A stretch of DNA of 64,000 nt, from positions 1-64,000 of the forward strand of contig JAFUEI010000051.1 in assembly GCA_017464025.1 (NCBI GenBank), written 5' to 3'. Below, piece by piece: positions 1 through 8,680 of this stretch; position 1 is the first letter of the stretch, and each line of letters begins with the position of its first letter. Position numbers and translations under genes: made by a program. The stretch comes from Paludibacteraceae bacterium. Its GTDB lineage: Bacteria; Bacteroidota; Bacteroidia; Bacteroidales; Paludibacteraceae. The notes beneath the pieces are model-generated. The model did not search any database. It saw only the letters and a program-made list of their open reading frames with translations, and had not been told where the DNA came from.

Positions 1-1
1 G

Positions 2-1855
2 CATGCCGAACTGTTTTACCTTACCGACGGCACGCCATTCCGTCTGCGGGTAGAGAACCGCAAAGTCAGTCTGCACCACTACACTGCCGGCATACAAACG
101 GAAGAAAACAGGGAGTTTGTTCTAGAACCCACTCCGGACTATCTCTCAGACATTGAGCATACCCGACAGGGCGTAGAACACCCGATTGTGCGCTCTGCTG
201 CCGACACAGACCGGAGCATATTGAGCAACACGTTTTACACCTACATATCAAACTACAGCCTATATGCTTACAACCCCAAAGACTACGGCACTGAAGAAAT
301 TGACCCTATTGAATATGAACGCCAGGTGAGGAAGCTGGCCCAAGAGGCGTTTGGCAAGCAGTTTGCCGGCGGGTTGAGCGTGTCAAGTACCGAACAACGC
401 CACTGGCTATGCGGCCTGTTCTACAAAAACGACGGCTATCAGACACCTGTCGTGTTGGTGCCTTTCCGTCGCGCGGGGAACATCAACATAAACTCCGAGA
501 GAGAACTGGCCAAAGACAAACTACTGGCTCTGATACTCTCCTCACCGGAGTTCCGCACCCTGAACGGACACCTGCGCATCACAGATATAGCGTGGTCGGA
601 AAGACAGGACGAGGACTACGGGAAGCAGCGCCTGACGGACAAGCAACTGTTCGACAACCTGAGCGACAAAGAGTACGCCCTCATAAGGGAGAGCGTGCTG
701 GACAGCTGGAAGAGACATGCCTACAACGGAGTGACCAATTTCTACAATCGGAACCGGGCGCACGGAAAAGCACAAGACTATCTGGTGTACAAGACCTTGA
801 AAATAGCCGCGACATACCCCGTTTATTATGAGCACTATGAAAATATGCGCGAGACGCTGAAGACCATGCGAAGCTTAGGTCTGACGGAAGAAGAGGTAAG
901 AACTCATTACGAGGCCGAACTGCGGAAAGAAACAAACGATTTCATTGACCGGCTGAGCAAGGACCATTCACATATCACGAGCAAGATTTGGCGTACACTG
1001 CATGCCATGCGGCATAACCTATACTCCAGTCAAGGTGGAGAAATGCCGATAACGGAACTGGCAGACCAGTTGGCGGGAATACTGCAGGCAGACACCCCGC
1101 GTAAGAAAGCGGCCACCAACCGGCTGGAGGAACTGCTTCCCCCACCCTATATCAAGACGCGGCTGCTGCTACAGGAGAATAGAGACCATAGTATGGTGGA
1201 GTTGGGAACCCTGAGCTCAGGCGAGAAGCAACAGATATACAGCATCAGTAGCCTGATGTATCACCTGAAGAATCTGGATTCGGTATGGGACGACGGCGGA
1301 CAAGAACGCCTTCGCTACCGCCATGTGAACGTCGTCTTTGAAGAGGTGGAGCTGTATTTTCACCCGGAGATGCAACGCACCTTCATTAGCAACCTGACAA
1401 ACGGCCTGCACCAATGCCGGTTCAAACACCTGAAATCAGTGCATCTGTGCTTTGTCACCCATTCGCCGTTCCTGCTGTCGGACATCCCCAGCCGGAACAT
1501 TCTGGCATTAGACCAAAACGCCCGACCGATAGAGCAACGGCAGATAAAGAGTTTCGCCGCCAACATACACGACATGTTGCGCAATCCGTTCTTCATGCAG
1601 AAGCCGATGGGCGAAGAAGCAAGCCGGCTGATAAACCACATTTTGGAACAATTGCGCACGAAAGGAGAAGCGCTGACGGCGGATGAACGGCTGGCCTTGA
1701 GAACGGCTATAGAAACGCTGGACGAGCCGGTGATGCGAAACATGCTGCAACAAGAATACAGACGCACGCTACCGGAGACCGAGCGCCGTTTGGCAGAGAT
1801 AGAGAAACAGATGAAGGCACTACAAGCAGAAAGGGACAAACTATGTGGCAACTGA
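2..1855 (+). CDS. ABC/AAA-type ATPase of a Septu (PtuA)-like defence pair, 5' end outside window
   Basis: The frame is open from base 2 with no stop, so the GTG at 188 is internal and the gene begins outside the window; the Walker A motif is not visible. The visible part has an ABC signature (LSSGEKQ, near base 1215), a Walker B stretch ending in acidic residues (VVFEEVELYFHPE) and a switch histidine (THSPFLLSD). The C-terminal 45 residues are a charged predicted coiled coil. The stop overlaps the start of the downstream HNH nuclease gene by 13 bases, so the two are probably translationally coupled. ATPase plus HNH is the composition of Septu (PtuA/PtuB) and of the effectors of some retrons. 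In that family the ATPase is thought to gate nuclease activity on phage infection; this role is inferred here. An upstream reverse transcriptase cannot be excluded because the window starts here. Confidence 0.8.
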   Translation, partial: HAELFYLTDGTPFRLRVENRKVSLHHYTAGIQTEENREFVLEPTPDYLSDIEHTRQGVEHPIVRSAADTDRSILSNTFYTYISNYSLYAYNPKDYGTEEIDPIEYERQVRKLAQEAFGKQFAGGLSVSSTEQRHWLCGLFYKNDGYQTPVVLVPFRRAGNININSERELAKDKLLALILSSPEFRTLNGHLRITDIAWSERQDEDYGKQRLTDKQLFDNLSDKEYALIRESVLDSWKRHAYNGVTNFYNRNRAHGKAQDYLVYKTLKIAATYPVYYEHYENMRETLKTMRSLGLTEEEVRTHYEAELRKETNDFIDRLSKDHSHITSKIWRTLHAMRHNLYSSQGGEMPITELADQLAGILQADTPRKKAATNRLEELLPPPYIKTRLLLQENRDHSMVELGTLSSGEKQQIYSISSLMYHLKNLDSVWDDGGQERLRYRHVNVVFEEVELYFHPEMQRTFISNLTNGLHQCRFKHLKSVHLCFVTHSPFLLSDIPSRNILALDQNARPIEQRQIKSFAANIHDMLRNPFFMQKPMGEEASRLINHILEQLRTKGEALTADERLALRTAIETLDEPVMRNMLQQEYRRTLPETERRLAEIEKQMKALQAERDKLCGN

Positions 1856-2853
1856 CTCCTCCAAGCGATGAGCTGAAAACATATTATACGAAAACGATGC
1901 TTGATCCGCTGGTAGATCGCATCAGGAAACACACCGACCGCTGGATACAAGATATATTGCTGCCAGATGAGAAATATCAGGAATTAAAGACGCTGCTGAC
2001 CGGCACACCCGAACAATTGTTCCGCCTGAACCGGCAACTGATGGCCGCTATACGCCAACAAAGCGAGGCGGACTATGAGCGGGACCTGAAGCGCTACATA
2101 CAAATAAAACGGAAGTGTCCGGAAGAGGAGAAAGACTTCTGCACCGCCTTCCAGCAACTACTGGACCAATTGGGCAAGGCCTTCGACTACACAGGACAAA
2201 TAAGCAACAACAAAGCCTTGTCGTACAAGCTGACAAGCGAGCAGGGACACAACACCTGCACCTACTGCAACCGTCAGTACATCTTCACCATAGCGTCAGA
2301 TAACGGGCAAACAAAACTGGTCCGCCCGCATCTGGACCATTGGTTCGCAAAAGCCTATTACCCGCTGCTGTCGTTGAGTCTGCAAAACCTGATACCCTGC
2401 TGTCCGGTGTGCAACAGTTCCATCAAAGGGGACGAGATATTTTCCTTGAAGACCCACGTCCATCCCTATCTGCAGCAACATGCACCGCGGTTCCGTTTCG
2501 CCGCCTACCCCGAAACAGCCGGACAGTGGGGAGTGCGGATTGAAGAACCGGACGATAAGAAAGAGCGGAACACGCTGAAGAGTCTGCATCTGGAGGAAGT
2601 GTATGCCTGCCATGCAGGGCTGGAAGTGAAAGACCTTCTGCAATGGCGGTTACAATACGGCGATGACTACCTGAACTGGCTGACCGAATCAATGCAGGAG
2701 CACTTCAGAATCAGCCGTGAGGAGACCTACCGCATGCTGTTCGGAACAGAAGCGGCTGCGGACAAAGCCCTGGACCGACCGCTGTCGAAACTGAAACGGG
2801 ATATACTGGAACAATTGGGAGGAATAGAGAGCACGAAGCTATCGTCTAAATAA
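1843..2853 (+). CDS. HNH endonuclease, PtuB-like partner of the upstream ATPase
   Basis: This 336-residue protein has an HNH core in its middle: a CxxC pair at residues 139/142 (CTYC), Asp165-His166 (LDHWF), Asn182, a second CxxC at 187/190 and Asn191, followed by Lys195. This is the zinc-finger HNH layout in which the DH pair supplies the metal-binding and general-base residues. The N-terminal 130 residues are helical and charged and could bind the ATPase. It is longer than a minimal PtuB (about 200-250 residues). The ATG lies inside the last codons of the ATPase gene. It is expected to be a cytoplasmic DNA (or possibly tRNA) nuclease held in check by the ATPase. Family assignment is firm; the defence role is inferred from the gene pair. 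Confidence 0.8.
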   Translation: MWQLTPPSDELKTYYTKTMLDPLVDRIRKHTDRWIQDILLPDEKYQELKTLLTGTPEQLFRLNRQLMAAIRQQSEADYERDLKRYIQIKRKCPEEEKDFCTAFQQLLDQLGKAFDYTGQISNNKALSYKLTSEQGHNTCTYCNRQYIFTIASDNGQTKLVRPHLDHWFAKAYYPLLSLSLQNLIPCCPVCNSSIKGDEIFSLKTHVHPYLQQHAPRFRFAAYPETAGQWGVRIEEPDDKKERNTLKSLHLEEVYACHAGLEVKDLLQWRLQYGDDYLNWLTESMQEHFRISREETYRMLFGTEAAADKALDRPLSKLKRDILEQLGGIESTKLSSK

Positions 2854-2960
2854 ATTCTATGCCTATTCCCGCTTTCTCATTACATTCATCACAACTATAT
2901 AATCTCACTAAAAACTAATGCTATTCCTCTTTCGTATATCCCAAGTCTTGCTTAACTCAT

Positions 2961-3764
2961 TCAATTCTTACTTAACTCATTCACTCCCATCACGCCTAAC
3001 ATAAGAATATTTTGCTTGGCATCCACTTTGTCATTAGTGGTATAAAAGAGATATAGCGAATCGTTTTCGATGATAGCAGTTGGCTTGTAATAGTATTGCA
3101 GGTACTCACAATAATTCTCCATAAAATGATTATCTACAAGTGGTTTCAGTTTGAATTTAAAATTCACATTATTCTTTGAATATCCAATCATTATTACATC
3201 ACCTTTTTCTTCAGAAGCAACCATAAACAAACCATCATTATGCTCTACCAAATCAAAATGCCACAAATCAAACCGATGCGGTTTGGGCGCGAAGTATAGA
3301 TGCCCACCCAACATGCCAACTGTAGCACTACAGACACCCAATGAATCGCATAATGGTGTGCTACACTCCCTCCAAAACACGTATAAAATGGTATCTCCGT
3401 CTATAAAAATATTAGGGTCAGAATTGTAGCCTGCGAAGGGAGTGCTCGCCCCCCCCCATACATTCGCTACCCATTGACTTCAATGTAGTGGAATGATATA
3501 GTATCGGATTCTCCACTGTATTGTTCTCCCCATAATATGGCGATTGCACCATCCAATAGCGATACCCGCAAACAAATTATTTGCCACCCTTACACACGGA
3601 TGCAAACAATCATTGTGATAAAAGTCAGAATCCAGAGTCGCCATATCTATTTTCGAAATATTATCACCCTCCAAAAACTGCCGCGGATAAAACATCACAC
3701 AATACCCAACGATGAAAGATGCAATAGTCATAAATAATAGTATTGCCCATCTCTGTTTAAGCAT
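2961..3764 (-). pseudogene. Membrane-anchored beta-propeller-like protein, broken by two frameshifts
   Basis: Conceptual reading from the ATG at 3764 gives a 25-residue hydrophobic signal anchor and then a family-like domain. The frame fails near 3555, inside a short G run; the alternative frame continues with YRYWMVQSP and ENPILYHS. It returns to the first frame around a run of nine C (nine G on the coding strand) at 3449-3457, giving GYNSDPNIF, YVFWRE and then the C-terminal 139 residues. Motifs such as NSDP and FWRE resemble secreted beta-propeller proteins related to glycosidase families, but I cannot name the family. The start overlaps the end of the upstream glycosyltransferase by 8 bases, so it belongs to the polysaccharide operon. 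Total length would be about 268 residues. It may be a real pseudogene, a phase-variable gene or two sequence errors. Confidence 0.6.
3449..3457. repeat. Nine-base C/G homopolymer inside a broken gene
   Basis: A run of nine C on the plus strand lies within the coding region of the broken beta-propeller-like gene. Eight bases would join the preceding frame to the downstream GYNSDP frame, so the tract length decides whether the downstream half is read. Confidence 0.7.
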
Positions 3765-4725
3765 ATATTTCTCTTTTCAAATAAACAATTCCTCTTCCTA
3801 ACGACTTTGAAATCCTATTTAATGCACGTTTTATAAAAGGCAGGCGCTGACGGCAATTCACATTGTAGAATGCATTGATAATGCGTTTGTCTTCGTAAAC
3901 GACATCCAAGAAATGTGGATTCTCGTTATCACATAATGAAGCATGTGATAATGCAGTTTGCACTCCACAATTTTCACCAGAACCGTCCAAGCCTATATTA
4001 TCAACATAGGACTTGCAAGGTATAATTGCCACGGCATGATTCTCAAAATGAGCCATAGTAAACAATATCGACCAGATATTCAAGCCTTTCTCCTGTTGCT
4101 GTTGAAACATCTGAAACTCGTCATCTCCCATCCGATTGAAAGCCTGTCTCATAGCAAGATTATTCTTCATGGCAACATAGTTGGTAGCATTCCAGTCAAT
4201 CGTATCCCAACGGTCCTTCCAAGTGGCCCATCCCCATGAACAATTTCGCAAACATGCGTAAGTATCGTATGGATAATCATCGGGGATAGTCATTTTGCCA
4301 GGCGGATAAGTGTACCCACCAATGGAGAATACAGCAGGATATTTCTCATAGAAATCCAGCGCCTTGTTCATATACGATAGGAATGCCGGAGAAGTAACCA
4401 AATCGTCCTCCACTACTATTACTTTCCCGTATCGATTAACTACTTCAGTAACACCATCTCGGATAGATTTAGCCAATCCCTTATTGATAGAACTTTCAAT
4501 TATTTCTACCTTGTCACACCACTTTTTACTACTAACAATGCGTTTAACCTCACTATTGGCATTTACAACAGCTTCGGTTGCATCCGACTTAACGCCATCA
4601 ACATAGATATACAACCTACTCTGCCCCGCCAATGTATTCATTGACAAAGCTTCCAAAGTTCGCATAGTGTGTTCAGGACGAGCATAAGCGAACATGACTA
4701 TGGGAGCGGGATTCATTGTTTCCAT
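3757..4725 (-). CDS. Glycosyltransferase, GT2-like (SWGWATW group)
   Basis: A 322-residue cytoplasmic or membrane-associated glycosyltransferase. It opens with PIVMFAYARPEHT, typical of the nucleotide-binding start of GT-A enzymes, and has an acidic metal-binding stretch (VVEDDLVTS) near residue 120. A SWGWATW motif near residue 180 recurs in a subgroup of polysaccharide glycosyltransferases. It should add one sugar to the repeat unit built by this locus; donor and acceptor cannot be read from sequence. The ATG lies 13 bases inside the end of the upstream asparagine synthase gene, and its stop overlaps the next gene, so the three are one tightly packed operon segment. Confidence 0.85.
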   Translation of the reverse strand: METMNPAPIVMFAYARPEHTMRTLEALSMNTLAGQSRLYIYVDGVKSDATEAVVNANSEVKRIVSSKKWCDKVEIIESSINKGLAKSIRDGVTEVVNRYGKVIVVEDDLVTSPAFLSYMNKALDFYEKYPAVFSIGGYTYPPGKMTIPDDYPYDTYACLRNCSWGWATWKDRWDTIDWNATNYVAMKNNLAMRQAFNRMGDDEFQMFQQQQEKGLNIWSILFTMAHFENHAVAIIPCKSYVDNIGLDGSGENCGVQTALSHASLCDNENPHFLDVVYEDKRIINAFYNVNCRQRLPFIKRALNRISKSLGRGIVYLKREIYA

Positions 4726-6506
4726 AACTGCGAAAGGAGTTTATCGGCCAATACGGCATTATAGAATTTATAGTCGGAACGGAAACACTTGTATTGATAA
4801 TGTTGTGCCACTTCTGTAATGAACGATGATGGCGATGTAAAACCACGTTTTCTGGCATAGAGAATATAGTCGGGCACTATTCCTGCAAGAACATCCTTCA
4901 AATATTGTTTTGGTTTGCCCTGCACATACTTGTACTCAAGCGGAAGTGACATTACGTGTTCAAATAGTTTATAGTCAAGCAACGGCGAGCGACCTTCAAG
5001 CGAGCATCCCATTGTTAGGCGATCAGAGAGATACAGATATGCTTGAGTCATAACTGTATCAATGCAATCATCATAAATCATATCCACCTCCTTACCGGCT
5101 TCACATGGCGGAAAATCTTTGTATATCTTATAATCCTCCAGACGGAATGTCTCTTTTCCTAATGTTAGAGTGGCATCTTTAATGAACTTATAGTAATCAT
5201 CATGAATCCACCAGCCGTACGACTTATCTTCAAGTTTATGCGGATATCCTGCAAAAAGAATCCATCGGATATTTTGTGCAACGAATCGCATCCAATGTAT
5301 CTTTTTCTCGCGTCCTTTCCATGGGAAGATGGCTTCGTGTTCACGACGCAGGCGCAGAGAGTCACCAAGTTGATTCCATGCAGGATAACCATAGAACAGT
5401 TCGTCGCCACCCATGCCGCCAAGCAGAACTTTAAAACCAAGTTCTTTAACCTTCTTGAACATAGCCCATTGAGCAATAGCGGTGGAGTCCGTCATCGGCT
5501 CGTCAAGATATGCAGTCAGCTCATCGAAACTATTTATATAATCCTGTTCCGAGAGTTCAATCTCATGATAGATAAAGCCCTGTTCTTTGGCAAACCGGCG
5601 TGCCACATTGCGTTCATCTTCCGCATGCGAGCCTGTATAGCCGGTAGTGATAGTATGCACTTCATGTCCGCCGCGTTTGGCAAGTGCAGCAACAGCACTG
5701 CTATCCACACCTCCGCTCAACATTACAGCTACGGGAACATCGCTGCGCATTTCCAAATCAACGGCCTCTTGCATCAGGTTAAGAGTGTCTTGTTTAGACT
5801 GTTCCAAACTACCTGAATAGTCATACGTCCGGCGTCGCTGCCAATAGCGTTTGTGTTGCACTCCATTTTCATTGATGATGAGCATTTCTCCCGGAAGAAC
5901 GCGCTTTATCTGATTGACAAAAGTATCACGCGGATCAATACCTCCAGTAAAACGAATTGGTGCTAATAAAGCCTCTACATTTAGTTGAGGTTGAGGGATA
6001 TATTCTTTCAATATAGCCTTTAGTTCTGATGACACAACCACTCCGCATGGTATTTCAGCATAATAGACGCGCTCCTCCCCTATTCTGTCGCGAGCGACAA
6101 TGAGTTGTCTTTTCTTTACGTCATAAAGACAAAATGCGAACATTCCACGCAGATGATTGACGCAATCAAGTCCATAAAGTTCATAGAGATAAAGAATTAC
6201 CTCGCAGTCAGTATCTGATGAAAAAACATACCCTTTGACCAGAAGTTCTTGTTTGAGCTCTTTGTAGTTGTAAATCTCGCCATTGCACACTAAGATGAGC
6301 GACTTGTCTTGATTGAAAAGCGGTTGTGAGCCGTTCTGCAAACCGATGATGCTAAGGCGGGTATGTGCCATAGCACATACTTCGTTGTTCCAATAGCCTT
6401 CACCATCAGGACCACGATAGTGCATCTCATGGTTCATCGCTTTGATATTCTCTTTGTCATGCTCGCTTATTTGCGTATAGCGATATATAGAATTTATTCC
6501 ACACAT
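4713..6506 (-). CDS. asnB: Asparagine synthase (glutamine-hydrolysing) homologue in polysaccharide operon
   Basis: The 597-residue protein starts MCGI, leaving Cys2 as the N-terminal nucleophile of a class II glutamine amidotransferase domain (about residues 2-200). The synthetase domain follows with the PP-loop SGGVDSSA near residue 265, which binds ATP and adenylates the acceptor carboxylate. Length and motifs fit AsnB-type enzymes. Copies in polysaccharide clusters are thought to amidate sugar acids rather than make free asparagine. Legionaminic or uronic acid carboxylates are candidate substrates here, but this is inference. It lies between a GT4 gene (18-base gap) and the SWGWATW glycosyltransferase (overlap). 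Confidence 0.88.
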   Translation of the reverse strand: MCGINSIYRYTQISEHDKENIKAMNHEMHYRGPDGEGYWNNEVCAMAHTRLSIIGLQNGSQPLFNQDKSLILVCNGEIYNYKELKQELLVKGYVFSSDTDCEVILYLYELYGLDCVNHLRGMFAFCLYDVKKRQLIVARDRIGEERVYYAEIPCGVVVSSELKAILKEYIPQPQLNVEALLAPIRFTGGIDPRDTFVNQIKRVLPGEMLIINENGVQHKRYWQRRRTYDYSGSLEQSKQDTLNLMQEAVDLEMRSDVPVAVMLSGGVDSSAVAALAKRGGHEVHTITTGYTGSHAEDERNVARRFAKEQGFIYHEIELSEQDYINSFDELTAYLDEPMTDSTAIAQWAMFKKVKELGFKVLLGGMGGDELFYGYPAWNQLGDSLRLRREHEAIFPWKGREKKIHWMRFVAQNIRWILFAGYPHKLEDKSYGWWIHDDYYKFIKDATLTLGKETFRLEDYKIYKDFPPCEAGKEVDMIYDDCIDTVMTQAYLYLSDRLTMGCSLEGRSPLLDYKLFEHVMSLPLEYKYVQGKPKQYLKDVLAGIVPDYILYARKRGFTSPSSFITEVAQHYQYKCFRSDYKFYNAVLADKLLSQLWKQ

Positions 6507-6524
6507 CTTATTTTATATTACAAT

Positions 6525-7667
6525 TTATGATACAACACTCACTATTTGCTGATATATTTGTTCAGCATTTTGCTCTGCAGAAAACTCTGCTATTGCTTTA
6601 GCCTCTGCAGCTATGCCTTGCTTTTCAAGTTCTTCAGGATGCTCTATGTAGTGCTGAATTTTGTCAGCCAACTGCCCGGCATTTCCAAGCTCATATATAT
6701 ATCCTGTCACACCCTCATCAACCAATTCAGCATTGGCACCGGAGCGCGCCGCGATTACCGGCATCTGCATAAGCATATATTCCACTGTCACGCGCCCGAA
6801 AGCTTCGTCTCGAGCGCAAACTATGCCAAGATTCATGTTCTGCAATGTTGTCCAGACATTGTCGGTATGTCCAACGAAATGCACATATTCCTGAAGATTG
6901 TTCTGCTCCACAAATTGCTGTAGCAGATGACGATATTCCGACTTCTCACTACCAATCAGCCAAGTATCGATTTCAATGCCTCTTTCGTGTAATAGTTGCT
7001 GTGCCCTAAGCAGTTCGAGCTGGTTCTTCTGTGAAGAAAGCACTCCTACACATGCCACTTGCAGTCGTTTCTGCAATGTGTTTCCTGCTTGACGGCTTAC
7101 TCCACCTGGCAAACTAACGCCATTATATACTCTTACCATGCGGTCATGTGGGAGATACTGCTTGTAATAGTCCATCATGTAATCACTAATCATGATGTGG
7201 CATTTGTTTACGCTGTCTGCCCATATCTTGCGACTTGCTGACTGCGAGAGCGAGAGCGAGAGCGAGAATTGGCTAAGACTCTCACGGGCTTGCCATACAT
7301 GAGGCAGCCCGAAGCGCTTAGCCATAAAATACCCGACATTTACGCACACGCTGTTTGTGTACACAAGATCTATCTTTTTATCAGCAAAAAGAGCGCAGAG
7401 TTTCGGTATGCGGAAATAATTGCGCAGTTGCTTGCGCTTGTTGAGCAACCACTGAAACAATCCGTGATTGTCGTTCACCCACCAATAGTAATGAGATACC
7501 TGATATTCGATTTTCTCCTTCTCCAGCTCCTTGCACATGGCTCCTTCTGTTGGCAACAACACCAACGGGCATACGCCATGCCGCTCTCGCAAGAGGCACA
7601 TCAAGGTCAGTAGCGACTTGTTCGCCCCGTAAAAGCCTGCATAATGTGTAATGAAAAGGATGGTCAT
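6525..7667 (-). CDS. Glycosyltransferase family 4
   Basis: A 380-residue GT-B enzyme. The start MTILFITHYAGFYGANKSLL matches the N-terminal Rossmann domain of GT4 proteins. The C-terminal half contains VACVGVLSSQKN, the EAFGRVTVEYM segment (the EX7E motif region) and AARSGANAELV, which together bind the nucleotide-sugar donor. It probably extends the polysaccharide repeat on the inner membrane. A stretch reading SLSLSLSQS near residue 135 is encoded by an in-frame hexanucleotide repeat at about 7246-7268. Its first 28 bases are duplicated at 10148-10175, next to the other side of the inserted ATPase cassette. Confidence 0.85.
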   Translation of the reverse strand: MTILFITHYAGFYGANKSLLTLMCLLRERHGVCPLVLLPTEGAMCKELEKEKIEYQVSHYYWWVNDNHGLFQWLLNKRKQLRNYFRIPKLCALFADKKIDLVYTNSVCVNVGYFMAKRFGLPHVWQARESLSQFSLSLSLSQSASRKIWADSVNKCHIMISDYMMDYYKQYLPHDRMVRVYNGVSLPGGVSRQAGNTLQKRLQVACVGVLSSQKNQLELLRAQQLLHERGIEIDTWLIGSEKSEYRHLLQQFVEQNNLQEYVHFVGHTDNVWTTLQNMNLGIVCARDEAFGRVTVEYMLMQMPVIAARSGANAELVDEGVTGYIYELGNAGQLADKIQHYIEHPEELEKQGIAAEAKAIAEFSAEQNAEQIYQQIVSVVS

Positions 7668-7683
7668 CGTTTCCGCAATTATT

Positions 7684-8010
7684 TCAACATTTTGCTAATT
7701 GATTTTGAAAGGAGCAAGCCTGCCATATAGATAAATACAGAAACGCTTTATCCCCCATTCGAATATTTCTTTCGCACTCAACGAGCCAATTCAACATTTC
7801 AATCAGATTACTCTTCAAACAAGGTTGATAACTATTTCTTCGGACAATTCGATGCCACATGTACCACTAATCTTGCTTGACTAAAACATGGGAGCAACCC
7901 ATGCTTTCCTCCTCTATTCTCTCTAAACGGCACTAAAAAAATTGAGAAGATAGTTATTCTCCTCATTCAATATATGGAATAGCAAGCCAAGAGAAATATG
8001 CCTTATGAAT
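7684..8010 (-). pseudogene. Decayed C-terminal remnant of a GT2 glycosyltransferase
   Basis: Reading the minus strand in shifting frames gives pieces that follow the C-terminus of the intact GT2 gene at 10176-11102. These are FHILNEENNYLLNF, then AV(stop)RENRGGKHG, then SQARLVVHVAS, then SNLIEMLNWLVECERN; the intact gene reads FHLLEAGKGYILNF, AVYREHKGGIHG, SQAHLAVQVAQ and DNLIRTLDWAITCEKQ. At least two stops and two frameshifts interrupt it, and the longest uninterrupted piece is a 58-residue frame at 7684-7860. It is similar but not identical to the intact gene, so it is the relic of a different GT2 that once preceded the GT4 gene. It fills the otherwise empty 360 bases between the GT4 gene and the TOPRIM-like gene. 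Confidence 0.7.
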
Positions 8011-8028
8011 TTGAGAAATGACATGTCA

Positions 8029-8676
8029 TCACGGGTATCTACTAATAAGATTTTTTAATCTTTTCACCATCCTGCGTAAACTATCTGAATTCGCAGATGC
8101 CGCCGTTACGTCCCATACTTCATCTATAAAAGGCACTATTGCGGAATTATATTCTTTGCCTTTCGCAGCTTTTCCTTGTGCCATCATTTGTACTCTCAAT
8201 TCTGCATTTATTGACGAAGGCATAATTTGATGGGTAAGCTGTAGTGATGATTTCATAGGGGAATCTAATTCCTGAACTAACTTCATCCCGCCCATTCTTT
8301 GCATTGAGGAATCGGGAATCAATTGTTGAGAGATACCAAAGTAACGAGCAAAACCTACTTTATCCGCCATTAACCACGCTTCTGCTTCGTCAATAGCAAT
8401 ATTGAAAATAAAATCTATATTTTGCGCATTTCCTTGCAATAGACTTTGCTTTAATATCGGAGCACAAGCATTAGCATCCAAATCCAACAGCGCAACGACG
8501 GGCCTTGTCTCTGATAATTTATTCAGTTCCTGTATTTTACTCTTAATTTCCCCACCTCGTGCTGGTATATTCTTGAATACTTTAAAGCGCGGTGACGTAA
8601 AAGCCAAAAGTCTTTTGATTATCGCTATTGTAACAGAATCTTCAGCAGAAATATATACGTAAATATCACCGCCCAT
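8029..8676 (-). CDS. TOPRIM-like (RloB/DUF4276-type) partner of an ATPase
   Basis: The 215-residue protein has the acidic layout of a TOPRIM-like nuclease domain: an early Glu (AEDS, residue 12), a hydrophobic strand ending in Asp65-x-Asp67 (VVALLDLDA) and a later acidic patch DEAEAW (96-101). DEAEAW resembles the EAW motif of DUF4276/RloB-like proteins. It starts 4 bases after the ATPase gene and must be its partner. Pairs of this build include RloA/RloB, AbiL and, more distantly, PARIS (AriA/AriB, where AriB is DUF4435). In those systems the TOPRIM protein is the toxic effector. The exact family cannot be settled without a profile search. Confidence 0.65.
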   Translation of the reverse strand: MGGDIYVYISAEDSVTIAIIKRLLAFTSPRFKVFKNIPARGGEIKSKIQELNKLSETRPVVALLDLDANACAPILKQSLLQGNAQNIDFIFNIAIDEAEAWLMADKVGFARYFGISQQLIPDSSMQRMGGMKLVQELDSPMKSSLQLTHQIMPSSINAELRVQMMAQGKAAKGKEYNSAIVPFIDEVWDVTAASANSDSLRRMVKRLKNLISRYP

Positions 8677-8680
8677 ATTT

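Noticed and set aside
5202..5816. Plus-strand frame of 204 codons inside asnB
   Set aside because: It is antisense to a well-conserved gene, with no start context or recognisable product.
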